A stretch of 64,000 nucleotides of DNA, taken from Opitutaceae bacterium. GTDB lineage: Bacteria > Verrucomicrobiota > Verrucomicrobiia > Opitutales > Opitutaceae. The notes below the pieces were generated by a model that saw only the letters and a program-made list of their open reading frames with translations, had not been told where the DNA came from and made no database searches. Made by a program: the position numbers and the translations under genes. Numbering within the stretch: position 1 is the stretch's first letter; each line of letters starts with the position of its first letter. The stretch covers positions 372,001 to 436,000 of the forward strand of contig JAEUHC010000019.1 in NCBI GenBank assembly GCA_016794785.1, read 5' to 3'. Positions 50,711 to 59,786 of this stretch are shown here, piece after piece.

Positions 50711-53700
50711 TCAGAACGTGCCCTTGATCCCGAGGGTCAGCTGCACACCGGTGGTGAGGACTTGGGTGACGCGGGCGTAGCCGGGCGTCTGCGGGCCGAA
50801 ACGGAGCAGGGTCTCGGGCACGTCGAAGATGTTCTGCCCGCTCGCATAGAGATAGAGATTCGGCCGCAGCTGGTAGTCGATGTTCACATCAACCCGCGTG
50901 CGTGACTTGGAATATTCGTAGCCGCCGTCGCCGAGGGCGGCGATGCGGCCGAGGCGCTGCTGGCCGCGGTAGTTGAACTTGGCCATCACGCTCAGCGGCT
51001 TACGCCGGAAATCGAGGCCCCAGTTGGCGCTCGTCGGGATGAAGCCGCCGAAGTTGGAATCCTGGCTGCCTTCCAAGTGCAGCTTGGTGCCGTTGGCGAA
51101 GACATGGAAGAAGCGGCCCCACGAGCCGAGCGGTTGCAGGGAATGGCGGGCGTTGAACTCGACGCCGCTCACGCGCGCGGTGCCGGGGATGTTGTAGGTG
51201 CTCGTGATCTGCCAGCCGACGTAGCCTGGATCGAGCTCGAGGAGCTCGAGGTCGGCGGCGGTGGCCAGCCGCACGGTGCTGCCGAAGAAGTCGCGGATGT
51301 CCTTGAGGAAGGCCCCGGCGCTGAAGACGCCGCCCTGCGGCGTGTAGAACTCGAGCGAGAAATCGTAGTTATCCGCCGTCCAGGGGCGGAGGCCGGTGTT
51401 GCGCGTCGTGATCCGGCCGGGGATCTGCGTCGGGTCGGGGGTGTTGCCGCCGAAATCGGTTTCGTCCACGGTGGTGTTGGGGACGATGTCGTTGAAGTCG
51501 GGCCGGCCGTAGGTCTTGGCGTAGGCGACGCGCGCCAGGAAGTTCTCCCGGATGTGCCAGGTGAGGTGGATGCTGGGGTAGCTTCCGTCGTAGGTGCGCG
51601 ACGCCTTGACGCCGCGTTCCTGCCGCGTGACGGCGAGCTCCTGCAGCGAGCCGGCGGCGCCGGCCTCCGGACGGCGGATACGGGCCCCGGCCGGCGTGCG
51701 GGCGAAGGTGCCGTCGGCGTTGCGCACAAAGACCGCGCTGGGATCGTTGCGCACGCCCTGGCCCTTGGCGTCGGTTTTCTCGTAGCGGACGCCGGTGAGC
51801 ACCTTGAGCCGGTTGCGGAAGAGCCCGAGCTCGGCCTGGGCGTAGCCGGAGGTGACGATTTCCTGCAGCCACTCGGAATTGTTGAGGCGGAAGAGTTCCT
51901 CGGCCGTCAGCTGGGCCGGGGTCTTGCCAAAGAGCGCGGGGTTGGCCGCGAACGCCCGCCAGACATTGGCCGTGGAGACCCACGGCATGTTCTGGAAGCC
52001 GAAGTTCTCGCTCTGGTTCACGTAGTTCACATTGCGGTAGGGCGTGGGCGAATCGGGCGTCGCGGGATTGCCGTCGGGCCCGTTGTAGGTCCACACGATG
52101 CTCTCGCGGCGCACGTCGCGCACCTGGGCGCGGCGCAACCCGCCCACCTGGACCGCCGCGGGGAACGACAGCGCGGGCAGGCTCTTGCGCACATCCAGCT
52201 TCGCGTTGTTCAGGCTGTCGCGGATGACGCGGGGCGTGGAGGTGGCGGTGTTGATCTGGTAGTTGTCGAGGTTGGCGAGATCGAAGGGCCGCTCGCTGTT
52301 GTCGAAGACTTGGATCGACTGCGGGCGGACATCGTCGATCCGGCCGAAGCTCACGCGCACGGGCACGCGGTTGGCGGCGATGACCGCGCGGAAGCGGCCG
52401 TGGATCGTGTCCTGGTAGCCGCCGTAGGAGTTCGACTGGCCGAGCGCGGCGACCACGCGCCAGTCGCCGTCGTCGAAACGGTAGCGCAGGCTGGCCGCCT
52501 CCGTGTCGAGCTGCTGGCGGACGCCGGCGCCGACATTGCCGAGCGTGATCGCGCCGCGGCCGGTGGCGCCCGAGGTGAAGTCGTCGCCGAAGGTGAGCGG
52601 CACGCCGCCGGCCACCGTGGGCGCGGCGTTGGTGCCGGTGGTGAGCGCGGTGGAGGCGTTGGAGCGGTCCGAGACGAAGCGGCTGCGCTCGAGATTGAGC
52701 GAGAGCACGCCATGGCGCACGACGCGCCAGTCCGCCTTCACGCCGATGGCGTTGCGCGCGTTTTGCCGCGGCACGCTCGCGAGCTGGAAGGACTGCAAAT
52801 AGGGCTTGCTGGCCGAGGCGCCCGCGCCGGTGACCGCGAAGCCGCGCGGCACCCACTGCATCTCGATGAAGCGGTTCTGGCTCTGCCCGGTCACGACGAT
52901 CCCGAGGTCCTTCGAGATCGGGAGGGTGTAGTCGAACGTGAAACTCGGGAGCACCTTGTAAACGCGTTCGTCCGTCGTGTGCGGGAGTTTCCGGAGGCTC
53001 AGCATCCGGTGGTTGCCGGAGAAGCCGACGCTGTAGCGCAGCTCCGCGCTTTTCCGCTCGAAGGCGCTCTTGCTCACCATGTCGATCGAGCCGGCCATCG
53101 AATCGGCGGGCGTGGCGGGCGTGGGGACCTTGGTCACCTCGAGGCGCGCGATGTTGTTGATCGAGACTTGGGTGAATTGAAACACACGCGAGGCGCCCTG
53201 CGGGTTGCCGGTGTTGGCCATTTGCAGGCCGTCGCCCGAGACCACGGCCTGCGCGGTCGGGAAGCCGCGCACCGACACGGAGGCGACCGACCCGCCCGAC
53301 TCGCGGTCATACTCCGCCGTCATGCCGGGCATGAACTTCAGGAACTCGCCGACGTTGCCGTCCATCACGTCGCCCAGCGCATCCGCGGCGATGACGTTCT
53401 TGATGTTGGGCGCGAAACGTTGCTCGTTGATCGCGATGGCCGCGCCGTCGGTCTCGCGCGCGGTCGCGACGGTAAAGGCGTCGAGCTTCACCGTGCCGTC
53501 GGCGCCGTAGCGCGACGCATTGGTGAGCTCGAAATCACGCGTGAGGGACTGGCCGGGCGCGAGCTGGAGGGTGGCGGAGACGGGATCGAGGCCGGTGTAG
53601 AAGACCTCGATCGTCACCGAACCCGGCGGGACGGCGGGAATCCGGTAGCTGCCGCTCTGATCGGTGAACGCGGCGAGATCGGTTCCGCGCACGGTGATGC

Positions 53701-53839
53701 GGGCGTTGTTGAGATAGCTGCCGGTGACGACGTTTTGCACGCGGCCGGAGACGGAGGCGGAGGCCTCGGCGGCGTGGGCGAGCTGCGCGAGGGAAGCTGA
53801 CAAAGCCAGGAGGCCGGCCAGCAGGGCATGGGGTTTCAT
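50711..53839 (-). CDS. TonB-dependent receptor paralogous to the STN receptor (no STN)
   Basis: A 1042-residue outer-membrane receptor. Signal peptide (MKPHALLAGLLALSASLAQL), carboxypeptidase-like domain (VSGRVQNVVTGSYLNNARIT), then VKLDAFTVATARETDG and a plug with VSVRGFPTAQAVVSGDG, and a barrel ending QLTLGIKGTF. It is collinear with the receptor at 45481-48960, which suggests duplication. It follows four sulfatase genes with a 46-bp gap and probably imports the desulfated or sulfated glycan. The ATG at 53839 is set by the signal peptide. Confidence 0.92.
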   Translation of the reverse strand: MKPHALLAGLLALSASLAQLAHAAEASASVSGRVQNVVTGSYLNNARITVRGTDLAAFTDQSGSYRIPAVPPGSVTIEVFYTGLDPVSATLQLAPGQSLTRDFELTNASRYGADGTVKLDAFTVATARETDGAAIAINEQRFAPNIKNVIAADALGDVMDGNVGEFLKFMPGMTAEYDRESGGSVASVSVRGFPTAQAVVSGDGLQMANTGNPQGASRVFQFTQVSINNIARLEVTKVPTPATPADSMAGSIDMVSKSAFERKSAELRYSVGFSGNHRMLSLRKLPHTTDERVYKVLPSFTFDYTLPISKDLGIVVTGQSQNRFIEMQWVPRGFAVTGAGASASKPYLQSFQLASVPRQNARNAIGVKADWRVVRHGVLSLNLERSRFVSDRSNASTALTTGTNAAPTVAGGVPLTFGDDFTSGATGRGAITLGNVGAGVRQQLDTEAASLRYRFDDGDWRVVAALGQSNSYGGYQDTIHGRFRAVIAANRVPVRVSFGRIDDVRPQSIQVFDNSERPFDLANLDNYQINTATSTPRVIRDSLNNAKLDVRKSLPALSFPAAVQVGGLRRAQVRDVRRESIVWTYNGPDGNPATPDSPTPYRNVNYVNQSENFGFQNMPWVSTANVWRAFAANPALFGKTPAQLTAEELFRLNNSEWLQEIVTSGYAQAELGLFRNRLKVLTGVRYEKTDAKGQGVRNDPSAVFVRNADGTFARTPAGARIRRPEAGAAGSLQELAVTRQERGVKASRTYDGSYPSIHLTWHIRENFLARVAYAKTYGRPDFNDIVPNTTVDETDFGGNTPDPTQIPGRITTRNTGLRPWTADNYDFSLEFYTPQGGVFSAGAFLKDIRDFFGSTVRLATAADLELLELDPGYVGWQITSTYNIPGTARVSGVEFNARHSLQPLGSWGRFFHVFANGTKLHLEGSQDSNFGGFIPTSANWGLDFRRKPLSVMAKFNYRGQQRLGRIAALGDGGYEYSKSRTRVDVNIDYQLRPNLYLYASGQNIFDVPETLLRFGPQTPGYARVTQVLTTGVQLTLGIKGTF

Positions 53840-53885
53840 CAGTTGCGGGGGGTTGGGGTCGGGTGGAAGGTGAACGCGGAAAAGG

Positions 53886-55340
53886 CTACTTCTTCTTTTC
53901 CTTCTTCGCCCCCTTGGGCGCGAGGGCGGATTGGAACTCGGGGCGTTTCGCGAATTGCGCCAGATGAGGGGCATATTCGGGCGCGGTCGTCCAGTCGCGC
54001 GACTCGGGTTCGCCGGGGTTGACGCGGCCCTCGGGGTAGTCGCGGCCGGCGACACTCGCCTCCACCGAGGCGTGCCAGGCGAGGAGCGCCGTCTTGAGCC
54101 GCGCGAGATCGGCGGGGCGCTCGGCGGCGAGGTCACGCGCCTCCGCCGGGTCGGCTGCGAGGTCGTAGAGTTCGAACTTTTGCGCGGCGAAGACATCCGG
54201 CGTCACGAGTTTCAGGCTGCCATCAAGCCACGCGGCGCGGCGCGTGTGGCGGAAGCCGAGGGGCTGGGCGCGCGGGCCGGACTCGGCGGCGAAGAGCGGT
54301 TTCAGGGAAACCCCGTCGCTGGGTTTGAGCAGGACGGAGCCCGGCAGGCCGAGCACATCGGCGATGGTGGGAAAAATATCCACGGTGCCGGCTTGGTGCA
54401 GGGTGACGCGCGGCTTGATCACCGCGGGCCATTCCACGAGGCCGGGCACGCGCAGGCCGCCTTCATAGAGCGTGTTCTTGAAGCCGCGCAGCCCGCCGAC
54501 TGTTGAGGGCGTGATCTCGGGCAGGCCGCCGTTGTCCGAGCAGAACCAGAGCAGGGTGTTGTCCGCGAGGCCCAGTTCGCGGAGGCCGCGGCGGAGCGCA
54601 CCGATGCTGCGATCCATCGCGACGAGTTCGCCGTGGTGATTTTGCGAGGGGACGGGCAGAGACGCGAACGCCGCGCGATCAGCGTCGTTGGCGATGAACG
54701 GCGAATGCGGCGAGCCATACCAGATCACGCTGAAGGTCGGCTTGGCGGCGGCGCGGTTTTTTCCGATGAAAGCGAGCGCCTCGCGCACGATGATCTCGGA
54801 GGAGTCGCCCTCGTGCTCCTCAAATTTCCCGCGCCGGCTGAGGAGCGGATTGCGGTCGAAGAAATTCGTGACGGAAAGCCACTCGTCGAAACCGAAGGCG
54901 CCGGGGCTGTGGGTGTCGGTGCCGAGGATCGGCGCGCCGGGGCCGCGGAAGCCGTTGAGGTGCCACTTGCCAAAGTGACCGGTGGCATAGCCGGCGTCGC
55001 GCAGGGCGCGGGCGATGGTTTTCTCCTGGAGACGCAGGGCATAGCCGTGGGTCTGCGTGCCGGTGCGGTCATTGGTGCGGCCGGTCATGACGGTAGCGCG
55101 CGTCGGCGAACAATTCGCGGCGCCCGCATAAAACCGATCGAAGCGCAGGCCAGCGGCGGCCATCGCGTCGAGGTGCGGGGTCTTCAGGAGCGGGTGGCCG
55201 TTGTAGCTGGTCTGGCCCCAGCCCATGTCGTCGGCCATCACGAGGACGATGTGGGGGCGGGGCGGCGGCGTGGCTGCCGCGGCGAGGAGGCAGGAGACGA
55301 GAGGCAGGAGGAGGGAAAGAAGAGGGAGCAGGCGGCGCAT
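53886..55340 (-). CDS. Formylglycine-dependent sulfatase 1 (CSPTR motif)
   Basis: A 484-residue exported type I sulfatase. Signal peptide (MRRLLPLLSLLLPLVSCLLA), the N-terminal metal site VLVMADDMGWG, the conversion motif C77-S-P-T-R followed by ATVMTGR, GHFGKWHLNG, and the second metal site in FCSDNGG. Cys77 must be converted to formylglycine for activity. It ends in a Lys-rich tail (APKGAKKEKKK). Fourth and last of the tandem sulfatases, 5 bp after sulfatase 2 and 46 bp before a TBDR gene. Confidence 0.95.
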   Translation of the reverse strand: MRRLLPLLSLLLPLVSCLLAAAATPPPRPHIVLVMADDMGWGQTSYNGHPLLKTPHLDAMAAAGLRFDRFYAGAANCSPTRATVMTGRTNDRTGTQTHGYALRLQEKTIARALRDAGYATGHFGKWHLNGFRGPGAPILGTDTHSPGAFGFDEWLSVTNFFDRNPLLSRRGKFEEHEGDSSEIIVREALAFIGKNRAAAKPTFSVIWYGSPHSPFIANDADRAAFASLPVPSQNHHGELVAMDRSIGALRRGLRELGLADNTLLWFCSDNGGLPEITPSTVGGLRGFKNTLYEGGLRVPGLVEWPAVIKPRVTLHQAGTVDIFPTIADVLGLPGSVLLKPSDGVSLKPLFAAESGPRAQPLGFRHTRRAAWLDGSLKLVTPDVFAAQKFELYDLAADPAEARDLAAERPADLARLKTALLAWHASVEASVAGRDYPEGRVNPGEPESRDWTTAPEYAPHLAQFAKRPEFQSALAPKGAKKEKKK

Positions 55341-55345
55341 GGGGA

Positions 55346-56755
55346 TCAGTCGTTGGCTTTCTTGGCTTTCTTTTTCTTGGCGGAATCGGCGGCGGCGTTG
55401 AGGGGGGCGCCGCCGTTCGGGCTGAGTCGGCGCCACCAGTCGGGGCCTTCGGCGTCGATGGCGGCGTTGTGCCGGACGAGCTGCTCGCGCAGGGCGGCGA
55501 AGCGCTCGGGCTCCTCCGCCTTCACGTCCGTGGTCTCCTGCGGGTCGACCGCGAGCTGGTAGAGCTCGAAGGTTTTCAGGTCCTCGTCGGCGAGGATTTT
55601 CCAATCGCCGACGCGCATCGCGATCTTGGCGTTGGGCGCCATGTGCAGGCGCCAGAAGAGCGGCTGCGAACGCACCAGGCCGTCGGGAGGCGCGCCCGTG
55701 AGGATCGGCAGCACATTGAAGCCGTCGACTACGCGATCAGTGGGCGCGGCGACACCGGCCGCGGCCAGGAAGGTGGGGAAAAGATCGCTGCCGATGACGG
55801 GCACGTCGCTGACCGTGCCGGCGGGGATGTGGCCGGGCCAGCGGGCCAGGCCAGGCACGCGGATGCCGCCCTCGTGGAGATCCCGTTTGCGGCCGCGCAG
55901 GCCGCCGCTGGAGCCGCGGCCGGGCGTGGTGGTGCCGTTGCCCTCGGGGCCGTTGTCGGAGGTGAAGACGACGAGGGTGTTGTCGGAGAGTTTCTGCTCC
56001 TCCAGCGCGCGCATGAGCAGGCCGAAGGCGTGATCCATTTGCGTGACGTTGGCATGGTGCTCGCGCTGCACGTCGTCAGCGAGATCGGGGTAGTGCGCTT
56101 TGAACGCGGGGTCGGACTTGATGGGGTAGTGCGGCTCGTGGGTCCAGACGGCGAGGAAGAAGGGCTTCGCGGGATTGCGCTTCTCGCGGAGCCAGGTGAT
56201 GGCTTCGCCGACGACGAGCGGAGCGGAGTAGCCTTCGAGGCGCCCGACAGGCTGGCCGTTGCGGACGAAGTTCGTCGGGTGCTCGTGGGACGGGGCGGCG
56301 TTGTTCTGCGTGGCGAGCCACCAGTCGTAGCCGTGGTCGCCGGGCTGGGGTTGGGCGGAGTGGTTGAAGAGACCATTGAGATGCCATTTGCCGCTGTGGC
56401 ACGTGGCGTAGCCGGCGGCCTTGAGGAGGCGCGGCAGGGTCACCTCGCTCGTGCGGAGATGGACCTCGGAGCGCTCCTGAATCCAGGTGTAAACGCCGTT
56501 CCGATGCGGCGTGCGGCCGGTGAGGATCGCGGAGCGCGAGGGACTGCACACGGCGCTGGCGGCGTAGCACTGCGTGAGGCGCATGCCCTGCTTCGCAAAC
56601 GCGTCGAGGTGCGGGGTCTTGATGTCCGGATGGCCCTGCACGCCGAGGTCGCCCCAGCCGAGATCGTCGGCGAGGAAGATAATGAGGTTCGGCGGCGGCT
56701 GCGCGGCGCGGAGGAGAGGGAGGAGCAGGAGGAAAAGGAAGGGCAGGCGGCGCAT
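55346..56755 (-). CDS. Formylglycine-dependent sulfatase 2 (CSPSR motif)
   Basis: A 469-residue exported type I sulfatase with a signal peptide (MRRLPFLFLLLLPLLRAAQ), IIFLADDLGWGDLGVQGHPD, conversion motif C70-S-P-S-R-SAILTGR, CHSGKWHLNG and VVFTSDNGPEG. It removes sulfate esters from a glycan whose identity is not shown by the sequence. It ends in a Lys-rich tail (AKKKKAKKAND). Third of four tandem sulfatase genes, 12 bp after its neighbour. Confidence 0.95.
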   Translation of the reverse strand: MRRLPFLFLLLLPLLRAAQPPPNLIIFLADDLGWGDLGVQGHPDIKTPHLDAFAKQGMRLTQCYAASAVCSPSRSAILTGRTPHRNGVYTWIQERSEVHLRTSEVTLPRLLKAAGYATCHSGKWHLNGLFNHSAQPQPGDHGYDWWLATQNNAAPSHEHPTNFVRNGQPVGRLEGYSAPLVVGEAITWLREKRNPAKPFFLAVWTHEPHYPIKSDPAFKAHYPDLADDVQREHHANVTQMDHAFGLLMRALEEQKLSDNTLVVFTSDNGPEGNGTTTPGRGSSGGLRGRKRDLHEGGIRVPGLARWPGHIPAGTVSDVPVIGSDLFPTFLAAAGVAAPTDRVVDGFNVLPILTGAPPDGLVRSQPLFWRLHMAPNAKIAMRVGDWKILADEDLKTFELYQLAVDPQETTDVKAEEPERFAALREQLVRHNAAIDAEGPDWWRRLSPNGGAPLNAAADSAKKKKAKKAND

Positions 56756-56767
56756 GGGGGCGGTGGG

Positions 56768-58177
56768 TTATTTTTTCCTGGAGGCTTTCACCGTGCCCGG
56801 CGGATGCCCGTCGGGATCTTCGTTGGGGGTGCCACGCCAGACGGGCGTGACGTTGGCGAGGTTCCATGTTTCCCACGCGGCGGAGAGTTCGCGCACGAGC
56901 GCGGGCTGCGCCGCGGCGAGATCGCGCGACTCGCCGGGATCGGCGGCGAGATCGTAGAGTTGCCAGCCGCTCTGGGTCTTGGCGTCGAAATCGCGCCAAT
57001 CGGTGAGTTTCCATTGGCCGCGGCGCACGGCGCGCTGCGGGCCGAAGCGCCAGAAGAGCGCGGCGTGCGGGGCGGCGGCCGAGCCGGCGGTGAGCAGCGG
57101 GAGGAGGTTCGCGCCGTCGAGGCCGGCGGGGATGGGGGCGCCGGCGGCGGCGAGCGCGGTGGGCAGCACATCAAGCGCGATCACCGGGTGATCGGAGGTG
57201 CGGCCGGCCGGGATCCGGCCGGGCCATGTGGCGAAAAACGGCACGCGGATGCCACCTTCGAGGACCTGCCCCTTGTCGCCGCGGAGCGGGCGGTTCACGC
57301 CGGTGTTGTAGGCATAGTAGGGCTTGCGGCCGGAGCCGCCGTTGTCGCTGAAGAAAAAGATGAGGGTGTCCTTGGCGCGGTTGGTTTTTTCGAGATGGGC
57401 GCGGAGGCGGCCGACCGAGTCGTCGAGGCCGAGCAGCAGCGCGAGGTAGCCGCGGCGCGCGGGATCGGTGACGCCGGCGGGCACGCGCGCGGCCACGGCA
57501 GGATCAATTTCGAGGGGCGTGTGGACGGCGTTGTAGGCGAGGTAGAGAAACCACGGCTTGGCGGCGTGGCGGTCGGCGAAGGCGATGGCCTCGTCGGTGA
57601 AGACGGTGGTGGCGAAGCCGTCGAGTTTCGCCACCTCGCGCCCGCGGTAGATCAGGTTTTGCGAGCCGGAGGTGCCAAACTTGGGCGCGGCGTCGCGGCG
57701 GAGCGTGAAGTTGTGCGCGCCGACGAGGAAGCCGAGGAACTCGTCGAAGCCGCGCGACTGCGGGTGGTGCCTGGGGCTGAACCCCAGGTGCCATTTGCCG
57801 ATCAGGCCCGTGGCGTAGCCGGCGGCGCGGAGATGATCGGCGAAGGTGCGCTCGCCGACGGGGAGGCCGAGGGTGGCCTCATCGCCCACGTGCGGGTTGA
57901 ACTCGTGGCCGAACTTCGTCTGGTAGCGGCCGGTGAGAAAACCGGCGCGCGCCGGGCTGCAGTAGGGCGCGCTCACGTAGCCGCTGGTGAAGCGCGTGCC
58001 GGCGGCGGCGAGCGCATCGAGGTGGGGTGTCGGCACGTCGCGTCCGCCCTGCACGCCCAGGTCGCCGTAGCCGAGATCGTCGGCGACGATCACGAGGAGG
58101 TTAGGGCGGGCCGGCGCCGCGGCGCGCAGCGCGAGCAACGGCGACAGCAGGAAGAGGGCAAGAAGGAGGCGGCGCAT
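56768..58177 (-). CDS. Formylglycine-dependent sulfatase 3 (CSPAR motif)
   Basis: A 469-residue exported type I sulfatase with a signal peptide (MRRLLLALFLLSPLLALRAA), LVIVADDLGYGDLGVQGGRD, conversion motif C73-S-P-A-R-AGFLTGRY, GLIGKWHLG and FFFSDNGGSGRKPYYAYN. It ends in a basic tail (TVKASRKK). Second of four tandem genes, 17 bp downstream of sulfatase 4. Regiospecificity cannot be read by eye; family assignment within S1 would need comparison. Confidence 0.95.
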   Translation of the reverse strand: MRRLLLALFLLSPLLALRAAAPARPNLLVIVADDLGYGDLGVQGGRDVPTPHLDALAAAGTRFTSGYVSAPYCSPARAGFLTGRYQTKFGHEFNPHVGDEATLGLPVGERTFADHLRAAGYATGLIGKWHLGFSPRHHPQSRGFDEFLGFLVGAHNFTLRRDAAPKFGTSGSQNLIYRGREVAKLDGFATTVFTDEAIAFADRHAAKPWFLYLAYNAVHTPLEIDPAVAARVPAGVTDPARRGYLALLLGLDDSVGRLRAHLEKTNRAKDTLIFFFSDNGGSGRKPYYAYNTGVNRPLRGDKGQVLEGGIRVPFFATWPGRIPAGRTSDHPVIALDVLPTALAAAGAPIPAGLDGANLLPLLTAGSAAAPHAALFWRFGPQRAVRRGQWKLTDWRDFDAKTQSGWQLYDLAADPGESRDLAAAQPALVRELSAAWETWNLANVTPVWRGTPNEDPDGHPPGTVKASRKK

Positions 58178-58194
58178 GGGAGCGGGCGGAGGCG

Positions 58195-59655
58195 CTATTG
58201 TTTTTTATTCGTCTTCCCTTTTTTTGCGGGCGCCAGGGCGGAGGGATCGTAGGCGGGGTTGCGCTCGGTAGGCAGGGGTGCGCCGGTGGCCTTGATCCAG
58301 GCAAGGAGGTCGTTGAGGAGAGCGTCGCGGCGGGCGGGCTCGGCGGCGGCGCGGTCGTTGTGCTCGCCCGGGTCGTGGTAGAGGTTGTAGAGCTCGACGG
58401 CGCGGTTCTGCGGGAGTTTGGCCCGGCCGCCGTCGAGCTGCCATTCCTCGTGAAAGAGATGCAGCTTCCATTCTCCCTGCCGTATCACCGAGACCGGGCG
58501 AGAGCGGAAGCCGGTGCGCACGTCCAGATCACGGCCGCGGATGACGGGGTCGTTGAGATAGCCGGGGAAGTGCCAGAAGATCGATTTGCGCGTGAGCGAG
58601 GTGGCGCCGCGAAACAACGGGAGCAGGCTCTCGCCGTCGAGCACCTTGCCGGCGGGCACGGGCACGCCGGCCGCGTCGAGAAAGGTGGGAAACAAATCGA
58701 CGTTGATCACGGGCAGGTTGTTGCGTTTGCCGGCTGGAATCACCTCGGGCCAGCTGGCGATGAAGGGCTCGCGGATGCCGCCTTCGTAGTAGCCGCCTTT
58801 GCTGCCGCGCAGCGGCTCCTGCGACGACTGCTGGGTGCCGCCGTTGTCGGAGGTGAATATGACGAGGGTGTTTTTCTCGAGGCCGAGCGCCGTGAGCCGG
58901 GCCATCAGGAGGCCGACGCTGGCGTCGAGATCGTAGAGGCAGGCGGCGTAGAGGGCGTGCTTGTGCTGGAGGCCGGGCTTCTTGGCCTCGAAGCGCGCGA
59001 CCGTCTCCGGCCGCGCCTCGAGCGCCGTATGGATCGCATAGTGGGGCAGGTAGACGAAGAAAGGCCGGCTTTGATTTTTCTCGATGAAATCGATCGCGCC
59101 GCGGGTGAGGGAAAACGCGCCCTTGGGGTTCTGCGGATCTTTGCTCCGGGCCTCGTGCCAGCCGTGGTAGGATTCGTGAATGGTGTCGAAGCCGTGATCG
59201 GCGGGCAGGGAGCCCTCCGGGCCGTCGAGATGCCACTTGCCGAAGATGCCCGTGGCATAGCCCGCGGCCTTGAGGGCCTTGGCGAGGGTGACATTGTCGC
59301 GCGGGAGTCCGCTGCGATTGGGGGTGGGCACCAGGCGCATGCCTGCCTTGGGCCCGCGCTCGGTGCTCTGGACGGCGTAGACGTGATGGCGCGGCGTGTA
59401 GGTGCCGGAGAGCAGGCAGGCGCGGCTCGGCGCGCAGTTGCCGGCGGCGGCGTAGGCGTTGGTGAAGACCATGCCGGAGGCCGCGAGCTTATCGAGATGC
59501 GGCGTCTCGTAGAAATCGGTCCCGTGCCAGCCGACATCGCGCCACCCGAGATCGTCGGCGAAGATCAGGATGATGTTGGGGCGCGCGGACGGTTGCGCGG
59601 CGCGCAAGCCGAGGAGGGAACATGCAAGCAGGAGGAGAGCGGCAAAGTGGCGCAT
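58195..59655 (-). CDS. Formylglycine-dependent sulfatase 4 (CAPSR motif)
   Basis: A 486-residue exported type I sulfatase with a signal peptide (MRHFAALLLLACSLLGLRAA), ILIFADDLGWRDVGWHGTDF, conversion motif C74-A-P-S-R-ACLLSGTY, GIFGKWHLDG and VIFTSDNGGTQQSS. The CAPSR form still fits the CxPxR rule for formylglycine formation. It ends in a Lys-rich tail (AKKGKTNKKQ). First gene of the sulfatase operon, divergent from the Gfo/Idh/MocA gene across 131 bp that should hold both promoters. Confidence 0.95.
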   Translation of the reverse strand: MRHFAALLLLACSLLGLRAAQPSARPNIILIFADDLGWRDVGWHGTDFYETPHLDKLAASGMVFTNAYAAAGNCAPSRACLLSGTYTPRHHVYAVQSTERGPKAGMRLVPTPNRSGLPRDNVTLAKALKAAGYATGIFGKWHLDGPEGSLPADHGFDTIHESYHGWHEARSKDPQNPKGAFSLTRGAIDFIEKNQSRPFFVYLPHYAIHTALEARPETVARFEAKKPGLQHKHALYAACLYDLDASVGLLMARLTALGLEKNTLVIFTSDNGGTQQSSQEPLRGSKGGYYEGGIREPFIASWPEVIPAGKRNNLPVINVDLFPTFLDAAGVPVPAGKVLDGESLLPLFRGATSLTRKSIFWHFPGYLNDPVIRGRDLDVRTGFRSRPVSVIRQGEWKLHLFHEEWQLDGGRAKLPQNRAVELYNLYHDPGEHNDRAAAEPARRDALLNDLLAWIKATGAPLPTERNPAYDPSALAPAKKGKTNKKQ

Positions 59656-59786
59656 GGTAGGGAGGGGAGTCTCAGCCTCGTTTCAACCGTTGGGGCGGGC
59701 GAGGCGAAAAACGGGGCGCGTGGGCCGCAGCTTCGCGCTCGCCTCCGCGGTGGCGAGCGGGCTCATTCGCGATACCCCGTTGACCC
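59656..59786. promoter_or_regulatory. Divergent promoter region
   Basis: 131 bp between the sulfatase operon (minus) and the Gfo/Idh/MocA gene (plus). It must contain two start regions, but no convincing -35/-10 pair or operator can be identified by eye. Confidence 0.35.

Noticed and set aside
51077..53800. Long plus-strand open frame opposite the second large TBDR
   Set aside because: Same antisense artefact; the minus-strand receptor is unambiguous.
55469..58252. Long plus-strand open frame opposite the sulfatase genes
   Set aside because: Antisense shadow of two clear sulfatases; no motif and biased composition.
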